Source of the DNA: a virus
Length of the DNA stretch: 46,081 bases
IMG/VR virus record: IMGVR_UViG_3300009181_000124
Location: 1-46,081 of that record
Direction: 5' to 3' (one strand)
Shown here: one piece after another, positions 21,237 through 28,705 of the stretch
Layout of the letters: each line of letters begins with the position of its first letter
How positions within the stretch are numbered: the first letter of the stretch is position 1
Notes under the pieces: generated by a model
Told to the model about the DNA's origin: nothing
Database searches by the model: none
The model's input: only the letters and a program-made list of their open reading frames with translations
Position numbers and translations under genes: made by a program

Positions 21237-21392
21237 TTATACTAATTCTTCGTAAATACCTATTACTTCTGATGTTATTAGTATTACTACTCCTAGTGGA
21301 ATGTTAAACAGTAAAGTAAAGTAACCTATTATTCTAATTGCTGACTTAATAAAACTGATTTCTTGATGTTTTTTGGGGTTTGGTTGTGTCAT
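21237..21392 (-). CDS. Small membrane protein, 51 residues
   Basis: The ATG at 21392 opens MTQPNPKKHQEISFIKSAIR, then IIGYFTLLFNIPLGVVILIT and EVIGIYEELV. A basic N-terminus and a single long hydrophobic segment predict one transmembrane helix. The pattern NPKKHQExSFIxSxxR ... EVxGIxEELV is one I recognise from short conserved proteins of T4-like marine phages, function unknown. It lies 31 nt after queC, and its stop overlaps class I promoter 21203-21234. Confidence 0.75.
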   Translation of the reverse strand: MTQPNPKKHQEISFIKSAIRIIGYFTLLFNIPLGVVILITSEVIGIYEELV

Positions 21393-21423
21393 TTTTTATT
21401 TATTTGTTTTAAATATGGTAATT

Positions 21424-22371
21424 CTATAGAATTTCAAATTTTTCTCCTGTAAATTCTTCTTCTATTCTAATAGCATACTCTTTAACAAAATCCCAAGATA
21501 CTAATGTTCCATCTTCTTCAGCATATTGTGATGGATCTTCTAATCCTAATTTGGTAAAACTAATTATACGTTCAATACTAGCACCTGATTTGTAATCACT
21601 GTACCATACTCCTATTCCTGGAGTAGATTCTGTTAATCCTAATAATTTTGTTTTTTCTTCATCTTTAACAAATATAGGAATATAACTAGTATTAGTACGT
21701 TTATAAATTTCTTTATAATCCAATCCTAATTTTTCACAGCATTCAATTCCATCTTTTAATACTCCAGTTTTATCAGTAATATTATATGGGGCATAATAAT
21801 CTACTTTTTCAGAATCCCAATTACCTATTTTAAATGCATGTTCAAGAGCAATTTTAAATTCTTCTGAACAATCTGGGTATATTCCGCTTTGTTTTTTATT
21901 ATCAAAATCACCCATGTGAGTTCCTAATGCTATTTTACATGATTCTCCTGTTTTTTTAGCAATAGATAATGCAACAGCATAAGTAATTGATGCAAATATA
22001 GCATTTCTGTTTGGAACTACAGTAGTTAAAGCATTTTCATGTGCATAATGTCCTGTTTTGAGTTCCATAGAATTATTATCAACTAATCCACTTACTAATA
22101 GTTGACTTAAACCATCTAATTTGATGATTTGATGATTTACTTTAGAATATACTTCACCAAATCCACCAGGTGCTCTGTCTGCAGGATAAATTCTAAGTAC
22201 ATTTGAGTTAATGTACTTTACTAAGTCAACTGCTCTTTCCAATTCTACTTTATGTTTTTGCCCATAGTCAAATGATAGAGCTGTCACTTGATATTCATTG
22301 GCTAGTAGGTGAAGTAACAGTGTACTTGAATCCATACCTCCACTTAAACTTAATACTGCTTGTTTTTTCAT
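21424..22371 (-). CDS. queC: QueC-like 7-cyano-7-deazaguanine synthase lacking the zinc cysteines
   Basis: QueC converts 7-carboxy-7-deazaguanine to preQ0 with ATP and ammonia. The PP-loop SGGMDSST (10-17), the ALSFDYGQKH block, VVPNRNAIFASI and ALGTHMGDF are all present. The C-terminal zinc site (Cys ... CGxCxxC) found in QueC enzymes is missing: the aligned region reads NTSYIP and WYSDYKSGASIERIISF, with Ser, Tyr and Gly in place of cysteines, while the following GLEDPSQY is kept. At 315 residues it is longer than typical QueC (about 230). It may be a phage subfamily with altered stability or reaction. It is in the same unit as the DpdA-like gene. Confidence 0.9.
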   Translation of the reverse strand: MKKQAVLSLSGGMDSSTLLLHLLANEYQVTALSFDYGQKHKVELERAVDLVKYINSNVLRIYPADRAPGGFGEVYSKVNHQIIKLDGLSQLLVSGLVDNNSMELKTGHYAHENALTTVVPNRNAIFASITYAVALSIAKKTGESCKIALGTHMGDFDNKKQSGIYPDCSEEFKIALEHAFKIGNWDSEKVDYYAPYNITDKTGVLKDGIECCEKLGLDYKEIYKRTNTSYIPIFVKDEEKTKLLGLTESTPGIGVWYSDYKSGASIERIISFTKLGLEDPSQYAEEDGTLVSWDFVKEYAIRIEEEFTGEKFEIL

Positions 22372-22381
22372 ATTTTTATTT

Positions 22382-22576
22382 TTATTTATAATCTTCGGAT
22401 GATGTTAGTGTTATTAATTCATATGAGCCTTTATTAACATACATTTTAAGGTTTTCAATATCTTTAAGTGATATATGATCACGATTATCATATATTTTAT
22501 CTAATATTAATTTTAATTCATTTTCGGTATTACTACAAACTTCATATTTTGATTTTACTAATGTTTTTATATACAT
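22382..22576 (-). CDS. Hypothetical protein, 64 residues
   Basis: Charged small protein (KSKYEVCSNTENELKLILDK, then HISLKDIENLKMYVNKGSYE), probably a beta hairpin with two helices. No family recognised. It is placed between the HExxH protein and queC with short gaps in one operon behind class I promoter 23663-23694. Confidence 0.65.
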   Translation of the reverse strand: MYIKTLVKSKYEVCSNTENELKLILDKIYDNRDHISLKDIENLKMYVNKGSYELITLTSSEDYK

Positions 22577-22587
22577 AATTTTTATTT

Positions 22588-22857
22588 TTATATTGTACCA
22601 TCTTGTAATGGTATACTGTTTGAATTGTCTACTTTTCTATATCCTATTTTCCATAAAAGATTTGTTAAAGTAATAGCGTTTGTTTCTATCATTTCTTCTT
22701 CTTGTGTAGGATATATAAGATGTAATGATTCATGAATTAATAATTCTAATTCTTTTTTACCTGTAGCCCGTGGGTCTATTTCTATAATATTTTTTCCAAC
22801 AGCTTGAGCCCATATTCTTTCACGTCCTACTTTTTTATATATTACTTTTATTTTCAT
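22588..22857 (-). CDS. Small putative metallopeptidase (HExxH), 89 residues
   Basis: The motif LLIHESLHLIYP gives His42-Glu43-x-x-His46, the zincin zinc-binding helix, followed by an acidic stretch (TQEEEMIETNAITL) that can supply the third ligand. The N-terminal beta segment (KIKVIYKKVGRERIWAQ) precedes it. The length suits a minimal zincin core, but a substrate is unknown and such motifs can be non-catalytic. It overlaps the DpdA-like gene stop (4 nt) and is thus coupled to the DNA-modification unit. Confidence 0.65.
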   Translation of the reverse strand: MKIKVIYKKVGRERIWAQAVGKNIIEIDPRATGKKELELLIHESLHLIYPTQEEEMIETNAITLTNLLWKIGYRKVDNSNSIPLQDGTI

Positions 22858-23648
22858 ATGGTATTTATTTTTTTAAACATCTGTATATTATAGTATACTA
22901 AATCTAAATCTATTGTTTTAGAATCTTTATTAAACACTGTATTCATATTTGCTTTAGGTTTTTCAGTTAATCCAAAACAATTGTATCTTTTATTTTCAAC
23001 AGCTGCCATTACTGGGTTTGAAGTGTCTATAGACTCAATAAACGTAAAATCTTTATAGAAGCCAAACTCTCCTGGAAAACATGTTCCTAAAAGATGAACT
23101 CTATCTGTAGGTGAAATAATATTATTTTTAAACATGTTAGATATAAGAGACACTCTACCTAATGCTTTTGCTATATTTACATTTGGGTGTGGAGTTACTT
23201 TAGTGTAAAATTCTGCACCATAACTAAAAGCTATTTTTTTATAACCTAAATCTTTATATGCATTGTAACATAATGTTGCTTCACTTGTGTCTTTAGCTTG
23301 CACTACAGCTACTTTAGTTGTTTCTTTAGGCAATTCAATTTTAGACCAGTATTTAGCATTTCGTCTAGACATATTTATGTCCATCCAAACGTCTGGTACT
23401 ATAAATTCTTGTGGTTTAATTTCATTTACCCAATGTATTAAACGCTGTTCATTATATGCATGTCCAAGTTCATGTAATGAATTGTCCATTATGATGTAAC
23501 GTCCTTTTGCTTTAGCGTCAATAAAGAACTTTTTATATTCTTCATTTTCATCCATTAAATGTGGTAAACAATAGTCTCCATCAGTAAGAGATTGTACTTG
23601 ACTCATTATTGACAATGGAGCTTCATGAAATACTTTTATTTTTTCCAT
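22854..23648 (-). CDS. DpdA/TGT-like transglycosylase for 7-deazaguanine DNA modification
   Basis: A 264-residue TIM-barrel-type protein resembling phage DpdA proteins, relatives of tRNA-guanine transglycosylase that exchange guanine for preQ0 in DNA. Visible landmarks: YIIMDNSLHELG with a candidate base-binding Asp55, EFIVPDVWMD, the HLLGTCFPGEFG turn, and FIESIDTSNPV with candidate nucleophile Asp208 (compare GIDxFD in TGT). The C-terminal zinc site of TGT is absent, as expected for short phage DpdA types. With FolE, QueD, QueE and QueC nearby, the phage can plausibly make preQ0 and put it into its own DNA. The exact base is not determined by sequence. Confidence 0.75.
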   Translation of the reverse strand: MEKIKVFHEAPLSIMSQVQSLTDGDYCLPHLMDENEEYKKFFIDAKAKGRYIIMDNSLHELGHAYNEQRLIHWVNEIKPQEFIVPDVWMDINMSRRNAKYWSKIELPKETTKVAVVQAKDTSEATLCYNAYKDLGYKKIAFSYGAEFYTKVTPHPNVNIAKALGRVSLISNMFKNNIISPTDRVHLLGTCFPGEFGFYKDFTFIESIDTSNPVMAAVENKRYNCFGLTEKPKANMNTVFNKDSKTIDLDLVYYNIQMFKKINTI

Positions 23649-23662
23649 ATAATTTTTATTTT

Positions 23663-23694
23663 AAAATATAAATTAGAAAGTTTTAAAAGCCAAA
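23663..23694 (-). promoter_or_regulatory. Class I promoter for dpdA-queC unit
   Basis: The sense strand reads TTTGGCTT-N16-TATATTTT, 14 nt before the ATG at 23648. Confidence 0.78.
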
Positions 23695-23700
23695 TTTATT

Positions 23701-24339
23701 TTACTCAAATATAACTTTTAAAATAGTATTTTTTTCTTCTCTTAGTCCAATGTCTGAGTTAAAAATAGTCTGAATGTAAATTCTAGCTGTGTCTCCAATC
23801 ATTTCATTGTCGAAAAAGAAGTTTTGTTGTGGGGTGTAAGTGTACTTACTATGTGTACCTAGTAAAGTAGAAGTATATGGACAATCCCAACACATATAAG
23901 GACTTAACTGATAGCCGGCTATATTTAGTGGTGGTTGAATTTCTGCTAGAGTCTTTAATGTGTAAGTATATCCCCCAATAGAAATAGGAGTATTGAACTG
24001 GTTATTTGTAAACCAACCTAAATAAGAATACATTGGTGTTGTATATTGAATAGTGTCAAAAATTACCCAATAATCAGAATCGAAATTTACTTCAATTAAA
24101 GGGACTCCATTGACTACATATTTTACATCTAGTTGAGATAAATTACCTTTAATTGTAAAATAATTTGCGCCTAAATAAGACACGTGCCAATATCCATCAG
24201 ATTGAAGTGTAGATGAAGGTGAAGTAATTATATAGTCACTGTAACATCCTCCAGGACATGTTTCTTTAGGTTCTAGTGATTCTTTTTTACAACTTATTAA
24301 TGTAACAACAGTTGCTAAGATGATTAATATTTTTTTCAT
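23701..24339 (-). CDS. Phage-encoded lipoprotein, 212 residues
   Basis: A type II signal peptide with lipobox (MKKILIILATVVTLISCKKE, lipidated Cys17). The lysines after the Cys are typical of Bacteroidota lipoproteins. The mature part is beta-rich with several Cys (TCPGGCYS, YMCWDCPYT), suggesting a disulfide-bonded or metal-binding periplasmic or surface domain. No family recognised. It is a single gene between two class I promoters (24353-24384 upstream, 23663-23694 downstream), so it is probably expressed early or mid infection. A superinfection-exclusion role would fit, but is inferred only. Confidence 0.8.
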   Translation of the reverse strand: MKKILIILATVVTLISCKKESLEPKETCPGGCYSDYIITSPSSTLQSDGYWHVSYLGANYFTIKGNLSQLDVKYVVNGVPLIEVNFDSDYWVIFDTIQYTTPMYSYLGWFTNNQFNTPISIGGYTYTLKTLAEIQPPLNIAGYQLSPYMCWDCPYTSTLLGTHSKYTYTPQQNFFFDNEMIGDTARIYIQTIFNSDIGLREEKNTILKVIFE

Positions 24340-24352
24340 AACCTTTTTTCTT

Positions 24353-24384
24353 TAAATATATGTTAAAAGATTTTAGAAGCCAAA
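24353..24384 (-). promoter_or_regulatory. Class I promoter for lipoprotein gene
   Basis: The sense strand reads TTTGGCTT-N16-TATATTTAAAG, 13 nt before the ATG at 24339. Confidence 0.8.
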
Positions 24385-24385
24385 C

Positions 24386-25378
24386 CTAATATGTTTTTAC
24401 ATCATCATCATTCTTTTTTCTTTTAAAAATAGGAGGAATCCAGGAATTATTCACTGGTGGAGGTGGAGTAACTGGTGCTATTATAGGTGATTGGTTTGGA
24501 TCAAGATGTGTAGATTTTTCAACAATTGGTTTTATTGGTTTTTCATTGTATATAGCCAATTGCTCAGGATGAGCAGCTTTATTGAATGCATTATTAGCAG
24601 CTATGACTAAAGCAATAGCTAAAGGATCAAATACAAATATGATGACTAAAATAAACCAATTTATAATTTTATCCATTGGTGTGTTTAATAATTTACTAAT
24701 GTACTTTAAAGGACCTAATTCACCGGACGTTTCTGCTTTTGACTGGCTATCTAACACTTGAGACTCTAAACTAAATATACTATCATTTACTGTATTAATT
24801 TTGCTGTCAAGTGTAGAGTCTTTTTTAAGCGTTTTTTCTAGTTGTTTTTCAAAGGCTTTTCTGTTGCCTGTGTTTGCAACATTTATAATTTGTCCTGTTT
24901 CTTTGTCTTTATATTGAGTCATAGTTCCAGTAGACAATGCTTGTCTTAACTCAGAAGTACTTTTAGACGTTTCCACTTTCTCTTTTAAGTATGAGTCTCT
25001 AGTGTCTAAGTATCTTACTTTTTTACTTTCTAAAGCCACTATTTGTTTTTCCACCACTATGTTTTTAGAAGCAGTTTGTTCATAAGCAGAAGACAAGAAT
25101 CCATAAATGCCTGCTGAGGTAATCAAGATTAAAATGAACACAGCTACTGTTAAGTATACTTTGAGAAACATTTTTGTCTTGTCCCAGTATTGATATAAAT
25201 AAGATGCAATTACTAACTTTGCTACTTCTAAAGAAGCAGCCATCACTATAACAGCAAAACTAGCTCCAATAAAAATTTTTGACAAACCGGTTATTGAGTA
25301 GAAAGCCGCTGATGCACTCACGGATAAAGCCGAAAGTGCAATCAGGGTTGGGAATAGGTACTGTTTAATTTTTTTCAT
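24386..25378 (-). CDS. Membrane protein with coiled coil, 330 residues
   Basis: Four hydrophobic segments are visible at about 8-28, 35-60, 72-96 and 238-262. A long charged coiled-coil-like region (104-220, with ESQVLDSQSKAETSGELGPL) lies between the third and fourth. The C-terminal tail is proline-rich (PVTPPPPVNNSWIPP) and ends in basic and acidic runs (KRKKNDDDVKTY). The layout is familiar from conserved membrane proteins of T4-like phages without known function. The start overlaps the upstream gene by 14 nt. It may reshape the host inner membrane; this is inferred from topology. Confidence 0.75.
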   Translation of the reverse strand: MKKIKQYLFPTLIALSALSVSASAAFYSITGLSKIFIGASFAVIVMAASLEVAKLVIASYLYQYWDKTKMFLKVYLTVAVFILILITSAGIYGFLSSAYEQTASKNIVVEKQIVALESKKVRYLDTRDSYLKEKVETSKSTSELRQALSTGTMTQYKDKETGQIINVANTGNRKAFEKQLEKTLKKDSTLDSKINTVNDSIFSLESQVLDSQSKAETSGELGPLKYISKLLNTPMDKIINWFILVIIFVFDPLAIALVIAANNAFNKAAHPEQLAIYNEKPIKPIVEKSTHLDPNQSPIIAPVTPPPPVNNSWIPPIFKRKKNDDDVKTY

Positions 25379-25862
25379 TTTTATATAAAATTATTTCTCT
25401 TTTTTCAGAGTTAAAATATGTTTTCCATTTATTCTTATCTAAATATTTGTTTAAAAGTAACTGAAGTAGTCTAAATCTAATATCATCGTTTGGTCTAATC
25501 AAAAATTGATCATAATTAGGTAAAAACTTATTTATGATATTAGACATATGAGTATTCATTGTTTTAGGTTGAACACCTTCAGGAGTATCCATTCTGACAT
25601 TTCCTCCGGGTTCAGCCCAATATAATTTTATCTCAATAAAATTGTTATTTAATTTACCTTTAGTAATATTTAATCTATCTTTATCATCTTTAAATTCTAC
25701 ATTAAAAGGAAGTTCATTAGTTATAGGATAAGTATTTTCTAAATTATAATTAAATTCAGCTAATAATTCATTTTCACGTAATGTAATCCAAGAAAAATCT
25801 CCAGAACCTTGTAAAGTTTGGATTTCTTCCTTAATGAATTTTTTTAATTGTGATTTATTCAT
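25365..25862 (-). CDS. Hypothetical protein, 165 residues, with phage N-terminal tag
   Basis: Begins MNKSQLKKFIKEEIQTLQ, an amphipathic N-terminal tag of the kind that recurs on unrelated proteins in large phages. The rest (FSWITLRENELLAEFNYNLE, then EIKLYWAEPGGNVRMDTPEG and QFLIRPNDDIRFRLLQLLLN) is unrecognised and looks mixed alpha/beta. It lies 2 nt after the 87-residue gene and overlaps the membrane-protein gene. Packaging with the virion is possible given the tag, but not shown. Confidence 0.68.
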   Translation of the reverse strand: MNKSQLKKFIKEEIQTLQGSGDFSWITLRENELLAEFNYNLENTYPITNELPFNVEFKDDKDRLNITKGKLNNNFIEIKLYWAEPGGNVRMDTPEGVQPKTMNTHMSNIINKFLPNYDQFLIRPNDDIRFRLLQLLLNKYLDKNKWKTYFNSEKREIILYKNEKN

Positions 25863-25864
25863 GT

Positions 25865-26128
25865 TTAAAATTTAGCATCTAGTCCTGGATACACAATTGT
25901 TCCTGTATCTTTTTCTCCTCTAGACGTAACCATTTTTTCTACTATTGTAATATTAATGGTTGCTCCATTAATTTTTGTATCGCCACCTTGTTTAAGCATT
26001 TTCTTAAAGAAATTTATTTGTGATTCAGACCAGGTGGTGCTTAAATCAATAATTTCTTGTTTTTCTACTTCTTTACCATTTAAAATAATGGTAACACCTT
26101 TTCTAATTGATTGTGGTTTTAAAGTCAT
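25865..26128 (-). CDS. Hypothetical protein, 87 residues
   Basis: Unrecognised. GVTIILNGKEVEKQEIIDLS, then SESQINFFKKMLKQGGD and INGATINITIVEKM suggest a small alpha/beta domain. It is the first gene after class I promoter 26152-26183, in an operon with the tagged 165-residue protein and the membrane protein. No motifs that indicate a function. Confidence 0.68.
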   Translation of the reverse strand: MTLKPQSIRKGVTIILNGKEVEKQEIIDLSTTWSESQINFFKKMLKQGGDTKINGATINITIVEKMVTSRGEKDTGTIVYPGLDAKF

Positions 26129-26151
26129 AACTTTTTATTTATTTGTTTACT

Positions 26152-26183
26152 TAAATATATGTTAAAGAATCTTGGAAGCCTAA
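26152..26183 (-). promoter_or_regulatory. Class I promoter
   Basis: The sense strand reads TTAGGCTT-N16-TATATTTAAGT, 24 nt before the ATG at 26128, overlapping the stop codon of the homing endonuclease gene. Confidence 0.82.
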
Positions 26184-26779
26184 CCAATTATATCTTTATA
26201 AGAATTAATTTTATCAGTTATGTTTTTTATAGTACCCCAACTTACTCCATATTCTCTAGCTAAATCAGAACGAGTAAAATCTCCAGTTTTATACTTTATT
26301 CTTATTTCTTCCGCAATTTCTTTGTTACATAAATGTTGAGGGCCAATTTTTTTATTTGTTTTCCAATGTTCTTTTAAAGTTTCCCCAATCTTTTTTCCAT
26401 GATTTAATTTTTGACCAAAAGGTCCCCCACCTTTTTTAGACCAGGTATTTTTTCTCCCTTTTAATGCTTTACCTATTTTATCTTTTGTAGATTGAGCCAA
26501 ATGACCATTTCTCCCACCTAATCTTATATTTAATCCTTTTTCTACACTATCAAATTGATATATCCAATAAATTTCTTTTTCATATAATTGTTCTATTGAG
26601 CATTCTTCTATAAGTTCAAATTTATGATTAATCCAACCAAACTTAATCAAACTATTATATATTAATGATTGACCTTTAACTTTTAAATTTTTATATTCAT
26701 GTAATCTTCTTTCCCAATTAATAGTACATCCAATATAAATTTTTCCTTCAGGGTTTATTATTTTATAAATTCCAATCAT
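26180..26779 (-). CDS. Free-standing GIY-YIG homing endonuclease with C-terminal HTH
   Basis: N-terminal GIY-YIG domain: IGIYKIINPEGKIYIGCTIN, RRLHEYKNLK and YEKEIYW with the metal-binding Glu. NUMOD3-like repeats follow (KDKIGKALKGRKNTWSKKGG), and the C-terminus has a helix-turn-helix (FTRSDLAREYGVSWGTIKNI) likely used for DNA recognition. It lies between the ribonucleotide reductase gene and the next operon, a classic position for phage homing endonucleases that target nrd genes. A degenerate class I-like promoter precedes it at 26790-26821. Confidence 0.92.
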   Translation of the reverse strand: MIGIYKIINPEGKIYIGCTINWERRLHEYKNLKVKGQSLIYNSLIKFGWINHKFELIEECSIEQLYEKEIYWIYQFDSVEKGLNIRLGGRNGHLAQSTKDKIGKALKGRKNTWSKKGGGPFGQKLNHGKKIGETLKEHWKTNKKIGPQHLCNKEIAEEIRIKYKTGDFTRSDLAREYGVSWGTIKNITDKINSYKDIIG

Positions 26780-26789
26780 ATATTTTGAT

Positions 26790-26821
26790 TATACATATTA
26801 TAAAATTTCACAAACGCCTAA
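26790..26821 (-). promoter_or_regulatory. Degenerate class I-like promoter before homing endonuclease
   Basis: The sense strand reads TTAGGCGT-N16-TATGTATA. The spacing is kept but the downstream element is weak. It may be a decayed copy duplicated with the endonuclease. Confidence 0.4.
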
Positions 26822-26822
26822 A

Positions 26823-28685
26823 TTACATTATTTCACATCCTCCTCCACCACTACAAGCAAGTTCGTCTTGACGAGCTGTGTTGTCAATCATTTCAATAAC
26901 TTTACTTAAGTCAATATCATGTAATTGTTTTACCATTTCATTAAATTGTTCTTCAGTAATGTCTTCAAACGGTGCTTGAGTGTATGTGTGATCTGAGTAA
27001 GGTAAGAAAGACAACGCTGTAAAATATTCTTTATTTTCAAATACCCAATCTCCAATACTATTCCATTCATCATTTTTAATAGTAATAGTAGCTGAAACGT
27101 TATGTTGATTAGCTCCTTTTCTATATCCTGGTTTTATCCATTTTTGATTTATTGTTTTAATCCTTTCCAATAAGTCGATTGCTGATTCTCCTTTTCTAGT
27201 TATTGCTCCTTCAGGTGCTTTTTGAGGTATTTTTACAATAGATTGAATTGTTGGTTTGAAAAAATCATCTTCCAATAATTCTGGGTGGTGAATAGCTAAA
27301 TATGTGTACAATGCTTCATTTTTACCCAACCGAATTCTTCTAATGTAATAATCTGAGTGCCAAGCGTGAATTCCACTTGACGTTCCTAACACTAATGAAG
27401 TTGTACCTGATGGTTTAACAGTTGTTACACGAGCTGCTTTGTTTATTCCTATACGTTCTGCTACTCTTTCATTCTCATCACAAGCAGCTTTTGCTGCTTC
27501 TTTGATGTTGAATTTAAAAATATTTCCAGATGCAATTCCGGTCATTCCTATTCCTAATAATGCTTCTTTTTCAGTTGTTTTTTTCCAAACATCTCTCAAA
27601 TAGTGAAAATCAGTATATGATGCTTGTAATGTTCCTATAAACGCGGCTGCTCTTGATCTTGCGTTAAATTCTTCCTGTGAGTCAATGTCTGATGCATTAA
27701 TTTCACATAAATTACAAAATTGATTTGGTTTTAAGTTAATTTCAGCACATGGATTTGTACCTGCGTCTTTATCATTTGTAAAGATAAATCCTGGTTCTCC
27801 GCTATTTGAAGCTTCAATTTTCTTCCATAAGTTTAAAAACGTTTCCTTATCAATTTTACTACGAAGTAACACTGCTGAATTGTTTGATCTTCCTCTTTGT
27901 GGATTTTCTTCCCACCAATTCCCAAACTTACAAGTCAACATGTCTTCATCATCTAAGTCAAATAAAGAAATTAAAGCTGCTCTACGAATTCCTCCTGACA
28001 ATACTGCATCTGCTAAGTGGCAAATGATGTCATGACATTCTACTGATGTTAATTTTTCTCCGTCATTTTTTCTGTCCAATATTGCTTTAACATGTACTAA
28101 AGCTATTTTTAATGGTTCAGGTCCTGGTGCTTTTCCTCCTACTGTAATCAATTGAGAACCTTTAGGTCTAATGTCTCTAAAGTCAAACTTAGGACAAGAT
28201 GAAATTTGACCAAAATATGCTTTCATTAACATTCTAACAGCATCAGCCCATCCTTCAATTGAATCACCAACTAAATATCTTTTAGACTTTAATGGTTTTC
28301 TAATGTCTGGCAGATTTTCTACGTGATGTGTTTGCACTGAATATCCTACTCCACAACCTGATAATAGTAAGAACATAATCTCAGAAAATGCTCTATGATC
28401 GTCAATAGGTAAGTAAGAGCAATTAAATATCCTTGCATTGTTTATTTCTACTGGTTTTCCTGCGAATTGTAAACTTCGCATTGATGGTAATACTTTTTTA
28501 CTGTAAACGTATTCGTAAGTGTTTTCAATTTCAATTGCTAGTTCAGGAAACTTTGCTAAGTGCATTTCCATGTTTCTAGTAATTAGTTCTTCCCATGTCT
28601 CTCTTCTCTCCAATTCAGGAGTATACTTCGCGTATTTTAAATGAGTGGTAATTTCTGATAGAATTTTCGATTCTTTGTTTAGCAT
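26823..28685 (-). CDS. nrdJ: Adenosylcobalamin-dependent (class II) ribonucleotide reductase
   Basis: Reduces ribonucleotides to deoxyribonucleotides using a B12-derived radical, independent of oxygen. The 620-residue chain matches the monomeric RTPR type: PSMRSLQFAG, NCSYLP with the first redox Cys (near 88), GCGVGYSVQ, NPCAEINL with catalytic Cys and Glu (near 313-316), CNLCEINA with the second redox Cys, and the C-terminal shuttle pair CSGGGGC (Cys611, Cys617). Thioredoxin at 20644-20895 is the likely reductant. It is the last gene of the SSB-UvsX-RNaseH-helicase operon and is followed by a homing endonuclease. B12 must come from the host. Confidence 0.95.
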   Translation of the reverse strand: MLNKESKILSEITTHLKYAKYTPELERRETWEELITRNMEMHLAKFPELAIEIENTYEYVYSKKVLPSMRSLQFAGKPVEINNARIFNCSYLPIDDHRAFSEIMFLLLSGCGVGYSVQTHHVENLPDIRKPLKSKRYLVGDSIEGWADAVRMLMKAYFGQISSCPKFDFRDIRPKGSQLITVGGKAPGPEPLKIALVHVKAILDRKNDGEKLTSVECHDIICHLADAVLSGGIRRAALISLFDLDDEDMLTCKFGNWWEENPQRGRSNNSAVLLRSKIDKETFLNLWKKIEASNSGEPGFIFTNDKDAGTNPCAEINLKPNQFCNLCEINASDIDSQEEFNARSRAAAFIGTLQASYTDFHYLRDVWKKTTEKEALLGIGMTGIASGNIFKFNIKEAAKAACDENERVAERIGINKAARVTTVKPSGTTSLVLGTSSGIHAWHSDYYIRRIRLGKNEALYTYLAIHHPELLEDDFFKPTIQSIVKIPQKAPEGAITRKGESAIDLLERIKTINQKWIKPGYRKGANQHNVSATITIKNDEWNSIGDWVFENKEYFTALSFLPYSDHTYTQAPFEDITEEQFNEMVKQLHDIDLSKVIEMIDNTARQDELACSGGGGCEIM

Positions 28686-28705
28686 AATGTTTCTTTGTTG
28701 TTTAT

